From Veillonella sp. (GTDB taxonomy: Bacteria; Bacillota; Negativicutes; Veillonellales; Veillonellaceae), in contig NZ_DXLG01000096.1 of the NCBI RefSeq assembly GCF_019414865.1, positions 1 through 6,124 of the forward strand: a stretch of 6,124 nucleotides of DNA. Direction: 5' to 3'. Shown in pieces: positions 1-5,053 of the stretch (positions are counted from its first letter, which is position 1; each line of letters begins with the position of its first letter). The notes under the pieces are model-generated. The model saw only the letters and a list, made by a program, of their open reading frames with translations, was not told the origin of the DNA and did no database searches. Both the position numbers and the translations under genes were made by a program.

Positions 1-39
1 TATTAGAATGATATGGTATCAATCTAATAAGCTCTTTTT
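1..39. terminator. Hairpin downstream of rsmA, cut by the window edge; probable bidirectional terminator
   Basis: TATTAGA (1-7) pairs with TCTAATA (23-29), and inside it TGATA (9-13) pairs with TATCA (17-21). An A-A mismatch lies between the two helices and the loop is three bases. On the plus strand the stem is followed by AGCTC and a run of five T (35-39). The minus-strand arm and T-run would lie outside the window. If the sequence left of base 1 continues the symmetry with an A-rich GAGCT, the stem would be longer and would terminate rsmA as well as a convergent plus-strand gene. The hairpin is seen; the terminator role is inferred. Confidence 0.5.
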
Positions 40-47
40 ACATTATT

Positions 48-902
48 CTATTTAATTAAGGCCGCCCATGCATTGGCTACATCAGCAAACTCTTGAAGGG
101 TAAATGTTTCCCCTCTTCGTTGACCATCGATATTCGCTTTTGCTAACAGCTCTTCGATTCTATCTTTTGATAAGCCCGTTGTTTTCATTGTATTAGCAAA
201 TGTTTTCCGTCGTTGTGCAAAACCAGCTTTCACCACTCGGAAGAATAGTTTCTCATCAATAACATCAACAGGAGGCTTGTCACGCAATACACAACGAATA
301 ACAGAGCTCGTTACAGCTGGAGCCGGTAAGAAAGATTTAGGCGGTACATCAAGTACAATATCAGGCTCAGTATAGTACTGTACAGCTACAGACAATGCAC
401 CATAATCCTTTGTACCTGGCTTAGCCACCATACGCAAGGCCACCTCTTTTTGCACCATTACAACAAGGCGTTCTATGGGTAATTTACTTTCCAATAGAGA
501 CATAATAATAGGTGTTGTAATATAGTATGGCAAATTAGCAACCACTTTAAATGGTTTATGGTTCATAATGGTTGGCACATCGAGTTTCAACACATCCCCA
601 TGGACAATACGTACATTGTCATAGGAAGCCAATGTAGTATCTAGAACCTCTAATAAGCGACGGTCTAACTCAATGGCCGTTACATCAGCACCACTTTGTG
701 CTAACCCCTGTGTCAATGTGCCAATACCAGGACCTACCTCTAGTACAGGTTCACCAGGTGTCAATTCCGCAGCATGTACAATTTCGTCTACAATACCTCT
801 CTTAATAAGAAAGTTCTGCCCTAATTTCTTACTCATTTTAATATCGAAGCGTTTACATATATAATGCACTACCTCAGGGCTTGCAATTACTGATTCTAAC
901 AT
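48..902 (-). CDS. rsmA: 16S rRNA (adenine(1518)-N(6)/adenine(1519)-N(6))-dimethyltransferase RsmA (KsgA)
   Basis: This is the S-adenosylmethionine-dependent enzyme that dimethylates two adjacent adenines in the 3'-terminal hairpin of 16S rRNA, a late check in 30S subunit assembly in the cytoplasm. The 284 residues match the family's usual length. Visible motifs are LGQNF at 27-31, the SAM-binding loop EVGPGIG at 55-61, the catalytic NLPYY at 123-127, FLPAPAV at 191-197 and FAQRRK at 228-233. The ATG at 900-902 is chosen over the internal Met23 because AGGAG sits five bases upstream and Firmicute homologues carry a similar N-terminal helix before LGQNF. It is the second gene after rnmV, 13 bases away, so the two are almost certainly cotranscribed. 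In many bacteria loss of this enzyme gives kasugamycin resistance. Nothing is truncated. Confidence 0.97.
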   Translation of the reverse strand: MLESVIASPEVVHYICKRFDIKMSKKLGQNFLIKRGIVDEIVHAAELTPGEPVLEVGPGIGTLTQGLAQSGADVTAIELDRRLLEVLDTTLASYDNVRIVHGDVLKLDVPTIMNHKPFKVVANLPYYITTPIIMSLLESKLPIERLVVMVQKEVALRMVAKPGTKDYGALSVAVQYYTEPDIVLDVPPKSFLPAPAVTSSVIRCVLRDKPPVDVIDEKLFFRVVKAGFAQRRKTFANTMKTTGLSKDRIEELLAKANIDGQRRGETFTLQEFADVANAWAALIK

Positions 903-908
903 CTTAAC

Positions 909-914
909 TCCTAT
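909..914 (-). promoter_or_regulatory. Ribosome binding site of rsmA, placed in the rnmV-rsmA gap
   Basis: The minus strand reads TAGGAG directly after the rnmV stop codon and six bases before the rsmA ATG. It supports the upstream ATG as the start and fits cotranscription with rnmV. No promoter-like sequence fits in the 13-base gap. Confidence 0.7.
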
Positions 915-915
915 T

Positions 916-1443
916 TTAACTATTTACAGCCTCTTCAAAAGCATCTCGACTTATACCATAGTGATTTAAACGGTATAAAAACTGTTTCCCATTGCCATAA
1001 CCAATGCCTAACTTAGCCCCAATAACCGCACGGCGAGCAGCACTATCAGGCATACCTGATAACCCATGACGAACTAGATCTACCATAGAAAATTCGTTAG
1101 ATGATTCCAAGGATTCTACATGTAATGTGGATAAAGCCTTTCTAATGGATTCTGGAGATGCTTGTTCTATGCCAATATCATCATTTGCAAAAGCTTCATC
1201 ACGAGGGACAAAAGCATGCTGTGCATTAGGGAATTTTTTTGTTAATACACGACGAATTCTCTCCCCTGCTGTATCAGGATCGGTTAATATGATAATACCT
1301 CGCTTTTCATAAGCTACACGAATCATATCAATAACACCTTTACGAAGTGTAAAACCCTCTGTAGCAATACAGTCTGCTTCCACGGCTTGTGCAATACGTT
1401 GTATATCAGATTTTCCTTCTACGACGATGACTTGTTTAAGCAT
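916..1443 (-). CDS. rnmV: Ribonuclease M5 (5S rRNA maturation)
   Basis: RNase M5 cuts both sides of precursor 5S rRNA on the ribosomal particle. In Bacillus it needs protein L18 as a cofactor. The 175 residues form a Toprim domain plus a C-terminal RNA-recognition part; the Bacillus protein is slightly longer at about 186. The Toprim signature is clear: VVEGKSD at 7-13 with the catalytic Glu9, and the metal-binding DPD at 55-57 within ILTDPDTAGERIR. The family motif NGKQFLYRL lies near residues 151-159. The ATG at 1441-1443 is preceded by AAGGAGG at good spacing. It heads a two-gene operon with rsmA, the standard Firmicute pairing. In many Firmicutes the gene upstream is a YabE-type protein; here that gene lies about 3.6 kb away, beyond three plus-strand genes. 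Confidence 0.96.
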   Translation of the reverse strand: MLKQVIVVEGKSDIQRIAQAVEADCIATEGFTLRKGVIDMIRVAYEKRGIIILTDPDTAGERIRRVLTKKFPNAQHAFVPRDEAFANDDIGIEQASPESIRKALSTLHVESLESSNEFSMVDLVRHGLSGMPDSAARRAVIGAKLGIGYGNGKQFLYRLNHYGISRDAFEEAVNS

Positions 1444-1468
1444 AGGTCCTCCTTTATTCTATTAGTAC

Positions 1469-1477
1469 ATTGTAACA
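1469..1477 (-). promoter_or_regulatory. Candidate extended -10 promoter of rnmV-rsmA
   Basis: On the minus strand TGTTACAAT gives an extended -10 (TGn followed by TACAAT, one mismatch to TATAAT). Only a weak TTTAAG stands 17 bases upstream as -35. The implied start lies about 20 bases before the rnmV ATG. Because the adjoining gene is divergent, rnmV must have a promoter between 1444 and about 1547, and this is the best candidate. Confidence 0.45.
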
Positions 1478-1488
1478 TATATATAACA

Positions 1489-1517
1489 TTGCTTAAATAC
1501 TTATAATCGAGTAGTAT
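1489..1517 (+). promoter_or_regulatory. Candidate promoter of the LysR-type gene, with overlapping small dyad
   Basis: TTGCTT (1489-1494) is 17 bases from TAGTAT (1512-1517). A perfect TATAAT at 1502-1507 is an alternative -10, but it lacks a recognisable -35. Across this segment TACT (1498-1501) and AGTA (1510-1513) form an 8-base-spaced dyad, and a T-N11-A pattern of the LysR type can be drawn at 1501-1513. That would suit autoregulation, but such short patterns are common in AT-rich DNA. The exact promoter is uncertain. Confidence 0.35.
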
Positions 1518-1547
1518 AGGTAGTGTAATATATAAAAGGAGGCCATT

Positions 1548-2486
1548 ATGACCTTACAACAATTAAAGTATGTCACAACAATTGCAAATATAGGCAGTAT
1601 TAGTGAAGCTGCTAAGAGACTCTTCGTCTCGCAACCAAGTCTAACAAAGGCTATTAAGGAATTGGAAAAGGAAATGGGCATTACCATTTTCGACCGTACC
1701 AATAAAGGGATTACTGTTTCTAAAGAAGGGGAACGTTTCCTCGGCTATGCACGCCAAGTACTAGAGCAAGCCGCTTTATTGGAAGAGCAATATAAAAGCC
1801 AAAGCGGTGGTAAAAAACAATTCTCTGTTTCTACGCAACATTACTCCTTTGCGGTTAACGCCTTTGTAGAGCTTTTAAAAGGCGCAGGCATCGATCAATA
1901 TGATGTATCCTTACGGGAAACTCAAACCTATGAAATCATCGATGACGTAGCTCATATGAAGAGTGAGATTGGTTTACTCTTCTATAATGATTTTAATAGA
2001 CCTGTACTAGAGAAATTAATTCATACTAATGAATTAACATTTACAGAGTTATTTACTGCACACCCACATATCTTCATAGGCAAAAACCATCCACTAGCTA
2101 ATAAAAAGGTTGTGTCTATGGACGAGTTAGAGGAATATCCTTATATCTCATTTGAGCAAGGCGATCACAACTCCTTCTATTTCTCTGAAGAAATCTTTAG
2201 TACCGTTGTACGACCAAAACATATTCGTGTACGCGATAGAGCATCCCTCTTTAGTTTATTGCTTGGTCTAGATGGTTATACCGTATCAAGTGGTGTTATC
2301 GATGAAGAAGTAAATGGGGAGAATATTATTTCTGTACCTCTCGCCGAAGAAGGTTTGATGCACATCGGTTACATTACCAACAACAAAATGCATCGCAGCC
2401 GTTTAGGGCAAGAATATATTCAAGCCTTAGAACAGTATGTAGGCAACTACGGCAGACATATTAAACTACCTGAAACAAAAGAATAA
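1548..2486 (+). CDS. LysR family transcriptional regulator, CmbR/MetR-like
   Basis: This is a DNA-binding regulator of 312 residues, the standard LysR length. The N-terminal winged helix-turn-helix spans about residues 1-60: MTLQQLKYV, then GSISEAAKRLFVSQPSLTKAIKELEKEMG, then IFDRTNKGI. A linker helix (about 62-88) follows, then the periplasmic-binding-protein-like effector domain (about 91-300). The segment STQHYSFAVNAF near 95-106 resembles the start of the effector domain in streptococcal CmbR/MtaR-type regulators of cysteine and methionine genes; this is recalled, not searched. AAAGGAGG stands five bases before the ATG. It is divergent from rnmV and lies upstream of the methionine synthase-msrAB operon in the same orientation, separated from it by a terminator. 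I infer that it controls that operon and possibly itself. The effector is unknown; homocysteine or O-acetylserine would fit related proteins. Confidence 0.88.
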   Translation: MTLQQLKYVTTIANIGSISEAAKRLFVSQPSLTKAIKELEKEMGITIFDRTNKGITVSKEGERFLGYARQVLEQAALLEEQYKSQSGGKKQFSVSTQHYSFAVNAFVELLKGAGIDQYDVSLRETQTYEIIDDVAHMKSEIGLLFYNDFNRPVLEKLIHTNELTFTELFTAHPHIFIGKNHPLANKKVVSMDELEEYPYISFEQGDHNSFYFSEEIFSTVVRPKHIRVRDRASLFSLLLGLDGYTVSSGVIDEEVNGENIISVPLAEEGLMHIGYITNNKMHRSRLGQEYIQALEQYVGNYGRHIKLPETKE

Positions 2487-2509
2487 TATTGTAGGATTCT
2501 TGATTATAT

Positions 2510-2535
2510 TTAAACTGCTCTACATAACAGTTTAA
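2510..2535. repeat. Small inverted repeat after the LysR gene
   Basis: TTAAACTG (2510-2517) and CAGTTTAA (2528-2535) are perfect inverted copies around a 10-base loop, 24 bases after the stop codon. No T-run follows, so it is a poor terminator by itself. Its ACTG/CAGT core recurs in the larger palindrome that starts at 2544. Confidence 0.5.
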
Positions 2536-2543
2536 CTTTAACT

Positions 2544-2624
2544 AAAAGCACTCTCGATTTTGAACTGCACCTCGAAAAATTGTGTCCAATTTTTCGAGTA
2601 CAGTTCATTTAGAGAGTGCTTTTT
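2544..2624. terminator. Large nested hairpin, terminator of the LysR gene
   Basis: Three perfect helices nest in one structure. AAAAGCACTCTC (2544-2555) pairs with GAGAGTGCTTTT (2612-2623), TGAACTG (2561-2567) with CAGTTCA (2601-2607), and CTCGAAAAATTG (2571-2582) with CAATTTTTCGAG (2587-2598), closed by a 4-base loop. The outer stem ends in TTTTT (2620-2624) and, read on the minus strand, in TTTT, so it could stop transcripts from both sides. About 31 base pairs are far more than a terminator needs. The inner 47 bases may be a separate element inserted in the loop (see findings). Confidence 0.85.
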
Positions 2625-2717
2625 AATATATGTAGAAAATCTAACTACTATCAAATACGCCAAAGAAAAGCATAGGATACTCTACAATTGAGTTGATACT
2701 ATATTACTTTCATATCT

Positions 2718-2757
2718 TGATATAACTGAAATAAAAAAATAATCCGCTGATATAACT
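2718..2757 (+). repeat. Direct repeats of TGATATAACT, 30 bases apart; possible regulator sites
   Basis: TGATATAACT occurs at 2718-2727 and again at 2748-2757, about three helical turns apart. The first copy is part of an inverted repeat, ATATC-TT-GATAT (2712-2723). Related TTGATA copies lie at 2693-2698 and 2783-2788. The position, upstream of the promoter of the methionine synthase gene, fits operator sites for the adjacent LysR-type protein. The repeats are seen; the binding role is inferred. Confidence 0.4.
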
Positions 2758-2773
2758 TAAAACTATATATAAC

Positions 2774-2787
2774 ATCAATATATTGAT
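2774..2787. promoter_or_regulatory. 14-base perfect palindrome upstream of the methionine operon promoter
   Basis: ATCAATATATTGAT reads the same on both strands and ends 25 bases before the proposed -10 element, overlapping or just upstream of the -35 region. It could be an operator. It consists mainly of A and T, so chance symmetry is possible. Confidence 0.3.
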
Positions 2788-2790
2788 ATT

Positions 2791-2818
2791 TTTATATATG
2801 CTCATCCTTAGTTATAAT
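2791..2818 (+). promoter_or_regulatory. Candidate promoter of the methionine synthase-msrAB operon
   Basis: A perfect TATAAT -10 stands at 2813-2818, with a weak TTTATA -35 (2791-2796) 16 bases upstream. A poor -35 is typical of promoters that need an activator, which fits a LysR-type regulator. The implied transcript starts near 2825, leaving a leader of about 45 bases before the ATG at 2870. Confidence 0.5.
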
Positions 2819-2853
2819 AAACCTATCGAATCTATCGGTTTTACCGTTTATAT

Positions 2854-2860
2854 AAGGAGG
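2854..2860 (+). promoter_or_regulatory. Ribosome binding site fixing the start of the methionine synthase gene
   Basis: AAGGAGG lies nine bases before the ATG at 2870. The open frame extends back to a TTG at 2783, but that region holds the -10 element and codes for nothing like the family. The ATG at 2870, giving a protein that begins MSKQLAPFHFD, is therefore the start. Confidence 0.85.
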
Positions 2861-2869
2861 ATTATAAAT

Positions 2870-3991
2870 ATGTCCAAACAATTAGCACCATTTCATTTTG
2901 ATATCGTAGGTTCCTTCCTACGCCCAGCAGAATTAAAAGAAGCTCGTGAAGCTTTTACAAAAGGAAATATTACAAGAGAAGAACTAACAGCTGTTGAAGA
3001 TCGTCTCATTACAGACCTCATTCAAAAACAAAAAGCAGCAGGTCTTCCTGTTATCACTGATGGTGAATTCCGCCGTGCATACTGGCACTTAGATTTCATG
3101 TGGGGATTCAATGGCGTAAAAGAAATTGAACTTGAACACGGTTACAAATTCGTTGGACAAGAAACTGCGCCAGGCTCTCTCGCCCTTACTGGTAAAATTA
3201 CAGGTACTAACCATCCATTTGTAGAGCATTTCAAATTCGTAAAACAATTTGAAGATGAACATACTACAGCTCGTCAAACAATTCCTGCTCCATCCCAATT
3301 CTTAGCTGAATTATTCCGTGAGGATAATGGTATTACAACACGCTCCTTCTACCCTGATTTAGAAGAATTAATTCAAGACATTGCTGCTGCATACCGTCAA
3401 GTAATTAAAGACCTCTATGAAGCAGGTTGCCGCAACATCCAATTTGATGATTGCACTTGGGGTATGTGCTGTGACCACGCTTACTGGACTGGTCGCCAAA
3501 AAGATAAAAGCGTCACTATCGAAGGTGAAACAGCTAAATACCTCCGCTTAAACAACTTGGCTCTCGAAGGTCGACCTCATGACTTAGCGTTCACAACCCA
3601 TGTATGCCGTGGTAATTACAACTCTACTTGGGCTGCTAGTGGTGGTTATGAACCAGTTGCACCAATTCTATTCGCTAAAGAAAATGTAGATGCATACTAT
3701 CTAGAATTTGATGATGACCGCTCTGGTGGCTTTGAACCATTGCGTGAAGTATCTCCTAATAAAAAGGTCGTATTAGGTCTTATTACATCTAAACGCCCAG
3801 AATTAGAGGATAAAGAGGTTATCAAAGAACGTATCAAAGAAGCTACAAAATATATTCCTCTTGAAAGACTTTGCCTATCCCCTCAATGTGGCTTTGCATC
3901 TTGTGAAATCGGCAACCAATTGACCGAAGAGCAACAATGGGCTAAACTTGCATTAGTAAAAGAAATAGCTCACGAAGTTTGGGGTGATTAA
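2870..3991 (+). CDS. Core methionine synthase, MetE C-terminal-domain type (YxjG/YxjH-like; 5-methyltetrahydropteroyltriglutamate--homocysteine S-methyltransferase family)
   Basis: This is a cytosolic, cobalamin-independent, zinc-dependent enzyme predicted to methylate homocysteine to methionine. The 373 residues correspond to one TIM-barrel, about half of full MetE (about 755), and match stand-alone YxjG/YxjH proteins. Zinc ligands are in place: His244 and Cys246 in THVCRGNY, Glu279 in YYLEFDD and Cys340 in SPQCGF. Other landmarks are the N-terminal DIVGSFLRP, DGEFRRAYW near 64-72, and QFDDCTWGMCCD near 191-202, a cysteine-rich segment. The folate-binding N-terminal half of MetE is absent, so the methyl donor is uncertain: methyl-folate, a methylcorrinoid protein or a simple methylated thiol are possibilities. 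Its stop codon abuts the ATG of msrAB, so the two are translated from one message. The start is set by AAGGAGG. Annotation pipelines may call it a vitamin B12-independent methionine synthase. Confidence 0.88.
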   Translation: MSKQLAPFHFDIVGSFLRPAELKEAREAFTKGNITREELTAVEDRLITDLIQKQKAAGLPVITDGEFRRAYWHLDFMWGFNGVKEIELEHGYKFVGQETAPGSLALTGKITGTNHPFVEHFKFVKQFEDEHTTARQTIPAPSQFLAELFREDNGITTRSFYPDLEELIQDIAAAYRQVIKDLYEAGCRNIQFDDCTWGMCCDHAYWTGRQKDKSVTIEGETAKYLRLNNLALEGRPHDLAFTTHVCRGNYNSTWAASGGYEPVAPILFAKENVDAYYLEFDDDRSGGFEPLREVSPNKKVVLGLITSKRPELEDKEVIKERIKEATKYIPLERLCLSPQCGFASCEIGNQLTEEQQWAKLALVKEIAHEVWGD

Positions 3992-4930
3992 ATGAATGAA
4001 CATACTATATATTTAGGGGGCGGTTGTTTCTGGGGCCTTCAAGGGTATATCAGAAAAATCTCTGGTGTGATTTCCACTGAAGTAGGCTATGCCAATGGCC
4101 CTACGGAAAATCCAAGTTATGAAGATGTCTGTCATGATAGTGGTCACGTGGAAGCACTAAAGGTTACATACGATGCAGATGTACTTTCCTTAGATCACTT
4201 AATTCAATACTTCTTACGCGCCATCGATCCATTCAGCGTTAATAAACAAGGTGGCGACGTAGGCATTCAATATCGAACTGGTATTTACTATATAGATAAA
4301 GCCGACAAATCAATTATTGAAAGCACTTTAGCTCGTGCGCAATCCTTCGAAGGAAAGCCATTTGCTATTGAAGTATTACCTCTATCTAACTACTATTCTG
4401 CAGAGGAATATCACCAAGATTACTTAGATAAAAATCCTACTGGTTATTGTCATATTCCACTAGGCCTATCTGATGAACCACTTGTAGATGACAGTGCCTA
4501 TAATAAACCTTCCGAGGAAGATCTCAAGGCTTTGTCGCCTCAAGAATTTGAAGTTACACAGAACTCTGCTACGGATGCGCCGTTCAGTCATGACCTAACC
4601 GATGAGTTCAAACCAGGACTGTACGTAGATATCACTACAGGAGAACCTCTCTTCGTGTCCGCCCATAAATTTGAGTCTCACTGTGGTTGGCCTAGCTTCA
4701 CAAAGCCAATCGCAAAGGATGTTATTAAATACTATCAAGATGACTCTCATGGCATGAATCGGATTGAAGTCCGCAGCCGCATTGGTAATGCCCATTTAGG
4801 CCATGTATTTGAAGATGGCCCTAATGGTTCATTGCGCTACTGTATCAATGGATCATCTTTACGATTTATCCCTAAAGATGAATTAAAAGGTACAAAGTAC
4901 GAATATCTAATTCCATATATCGAAGACTAA
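3992..4930 (+). CDS. msrAB: Fused peptide-methionine sulfoxide reductase MsrA-MsrB
   Basis: This bifunctional enzyme reduces both S (MsrA) and R (MsrB) epimers of methionine sulfoxide in proteins, recycled by thioredoxin or a similar reductant. MsrA occupies about residues 4-160, with the catalytic Cys12 in GGGCFWG, the Glu54 motif GHVE, and Cys153 in GYCHI as probable resolving cysteine. A linker near 161-180 joins MsrB (about 181-312): recycling-type Cys231 in SHCGWPSF, HLGHVFEDGP at 268-277 and catalytic Cys284 in RYCINGSSL. The two CxxC zinc pairs of many MsrB proteins are absent (for example RSRIGNAHLG), as is usual in fused forms. There is no signal peptide, so it should be cytosolic, unlike the exported Neisseria PilB. 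The start codon follows the preceding stop directly, with only a modest GGGGTG as ribosome binding site, so translational coupling is likely. The 312 residues match known A-B fusions. Confidence 0.95.
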   Translation: MNEHTIYLGGGCFWGLQGYIRKISGVISTEVGYANGPTENPSYEDVCHDSGHVEALKVTYDADVLSLDHLIQYFLRAIDPFSVNKQGGDVGIQYRTGIYYIDKADKSIIESTLARAQSFEGKPFAIEVLPLSNYYSAEEYHQDYLDKNPTGYCHIPLGLSDEPLVDDSAYNKPSEEDLKALSPQEFEVTQNSATDAPFSHDLTDEFKPGLYVDITTGEPLFVSAHKFESHCGWPSFTKPIAKDVIKYYQDDSHGMNRIEVRSRIGNAHLGHVFEDGPNGSLRYCINGSSLRFIPKDELKGTKYEYLIPYIED

Positions 4931-4962
4931 AAAAGGACGCCTTAATCATAAGGCGTCCTTTT
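4931..4962 (+). terminator. Rho-independent terminator of the methionine operon
   Basis: AAAAGGACGCCTT (4931-4943) pairs perfectly over 13 bases with AAGGCGTCCTTTT (4950-4962) around the loop AATCAT. It begins at the first base after the msrAB stop codon. The A-rich and T-rich flanks would let it work in both directions between the convergent genes. Confidence 0.93.
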
Positions 4963-5009
4963 ACTATATCTATTGTGATTACTCACTTACTGAGCTAAGT
5001 AGGTCCAAT

Positions 5010-5039
5010 AAAAAAAGGATATATCTTATAGATATACCC
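5010..5039 (-). terminator. Rho-independent terminator of the 3D-domain protein gene
   Basis: On the minus strand GGGTATATC (5039-5031) pairs with GATATATCC (5025-5017), nine pairs with one G-U, around a five-base loop. Seven T follow (5016-5010). It lies 14 bases past the stop codon of the minus-strand gene, so the convergent pair has two separate terminators back to back. Confidence 0.85.
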
Positions 5040-5053
5040 TCTAAATCATCTTA

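Larger units (their letters stand above)
2487..2869. other. 383-base non-coding stretch between the regulator and the methionine operon
   Basis: No convincing gene lies here. In order it holds a small hairpin (2510-2535), a large nested terminator palindrome (2544-2623), an AT-rich region with repeated TGATAT motifs (about 2693-2789), a 14-base perfect palindrome (2774-2787), a TATAAT promoter element (2813-2818) and the ribosome binding site of the next gene (2854-2860). The length and motif content suggest a regulated promoter. I could not recognise a SAM riboswitch or T-box leader, and the transcribed leader implied by the promoter is only about 45 bases. Confidence 0.7.

Noticed and set aside
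834..836. Internal Met23 as the true start of rsmA
   Set aside because: There is no Shine-Dalgarno sequence before it. The upstream ATG has AGGAG at proper spacing, and Firmicute homologues have a comparable N-terminal helix before LGQNF.
1493..1702. Minus-strand open frame of 69 codons over the start of the LysR gene
   Set aside because: It is antisense to a well-supported gene and its promoter, has no ribosome binding site I can see and has no recognisable protein features. Similar frames antisense to rsmA, rnmV, the synthase and msrAB were dropped for the same reason.
2783..2869. 29-residue N-terminal extension of the methionine synthase from a TTG start
   Set aside because: It has no ribosome binding site, overlaps the -10 element at 2813-2818 and does not resemble the family. 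AAGGAGG before the ATG at 2870 gives a start that fits homologues.
2825..2869. Riboswitch or T-box in the leader of the methionine operon
   Set aside because: The leader from the proposed promoter is about 45 bases, with only a 4-bp stem (2836-2839 with 2843-2846). I found no SAM-riboswitch helices or T-box sequence, and no terminator precedes the gene within that leader.
4198..4680. Possibility that msrAB is two genes
   Set aside because: The reading frame is continuous from the MsrA to the MsrB domain through a short linker, with no internal stop. A-B fusions of this length are known.
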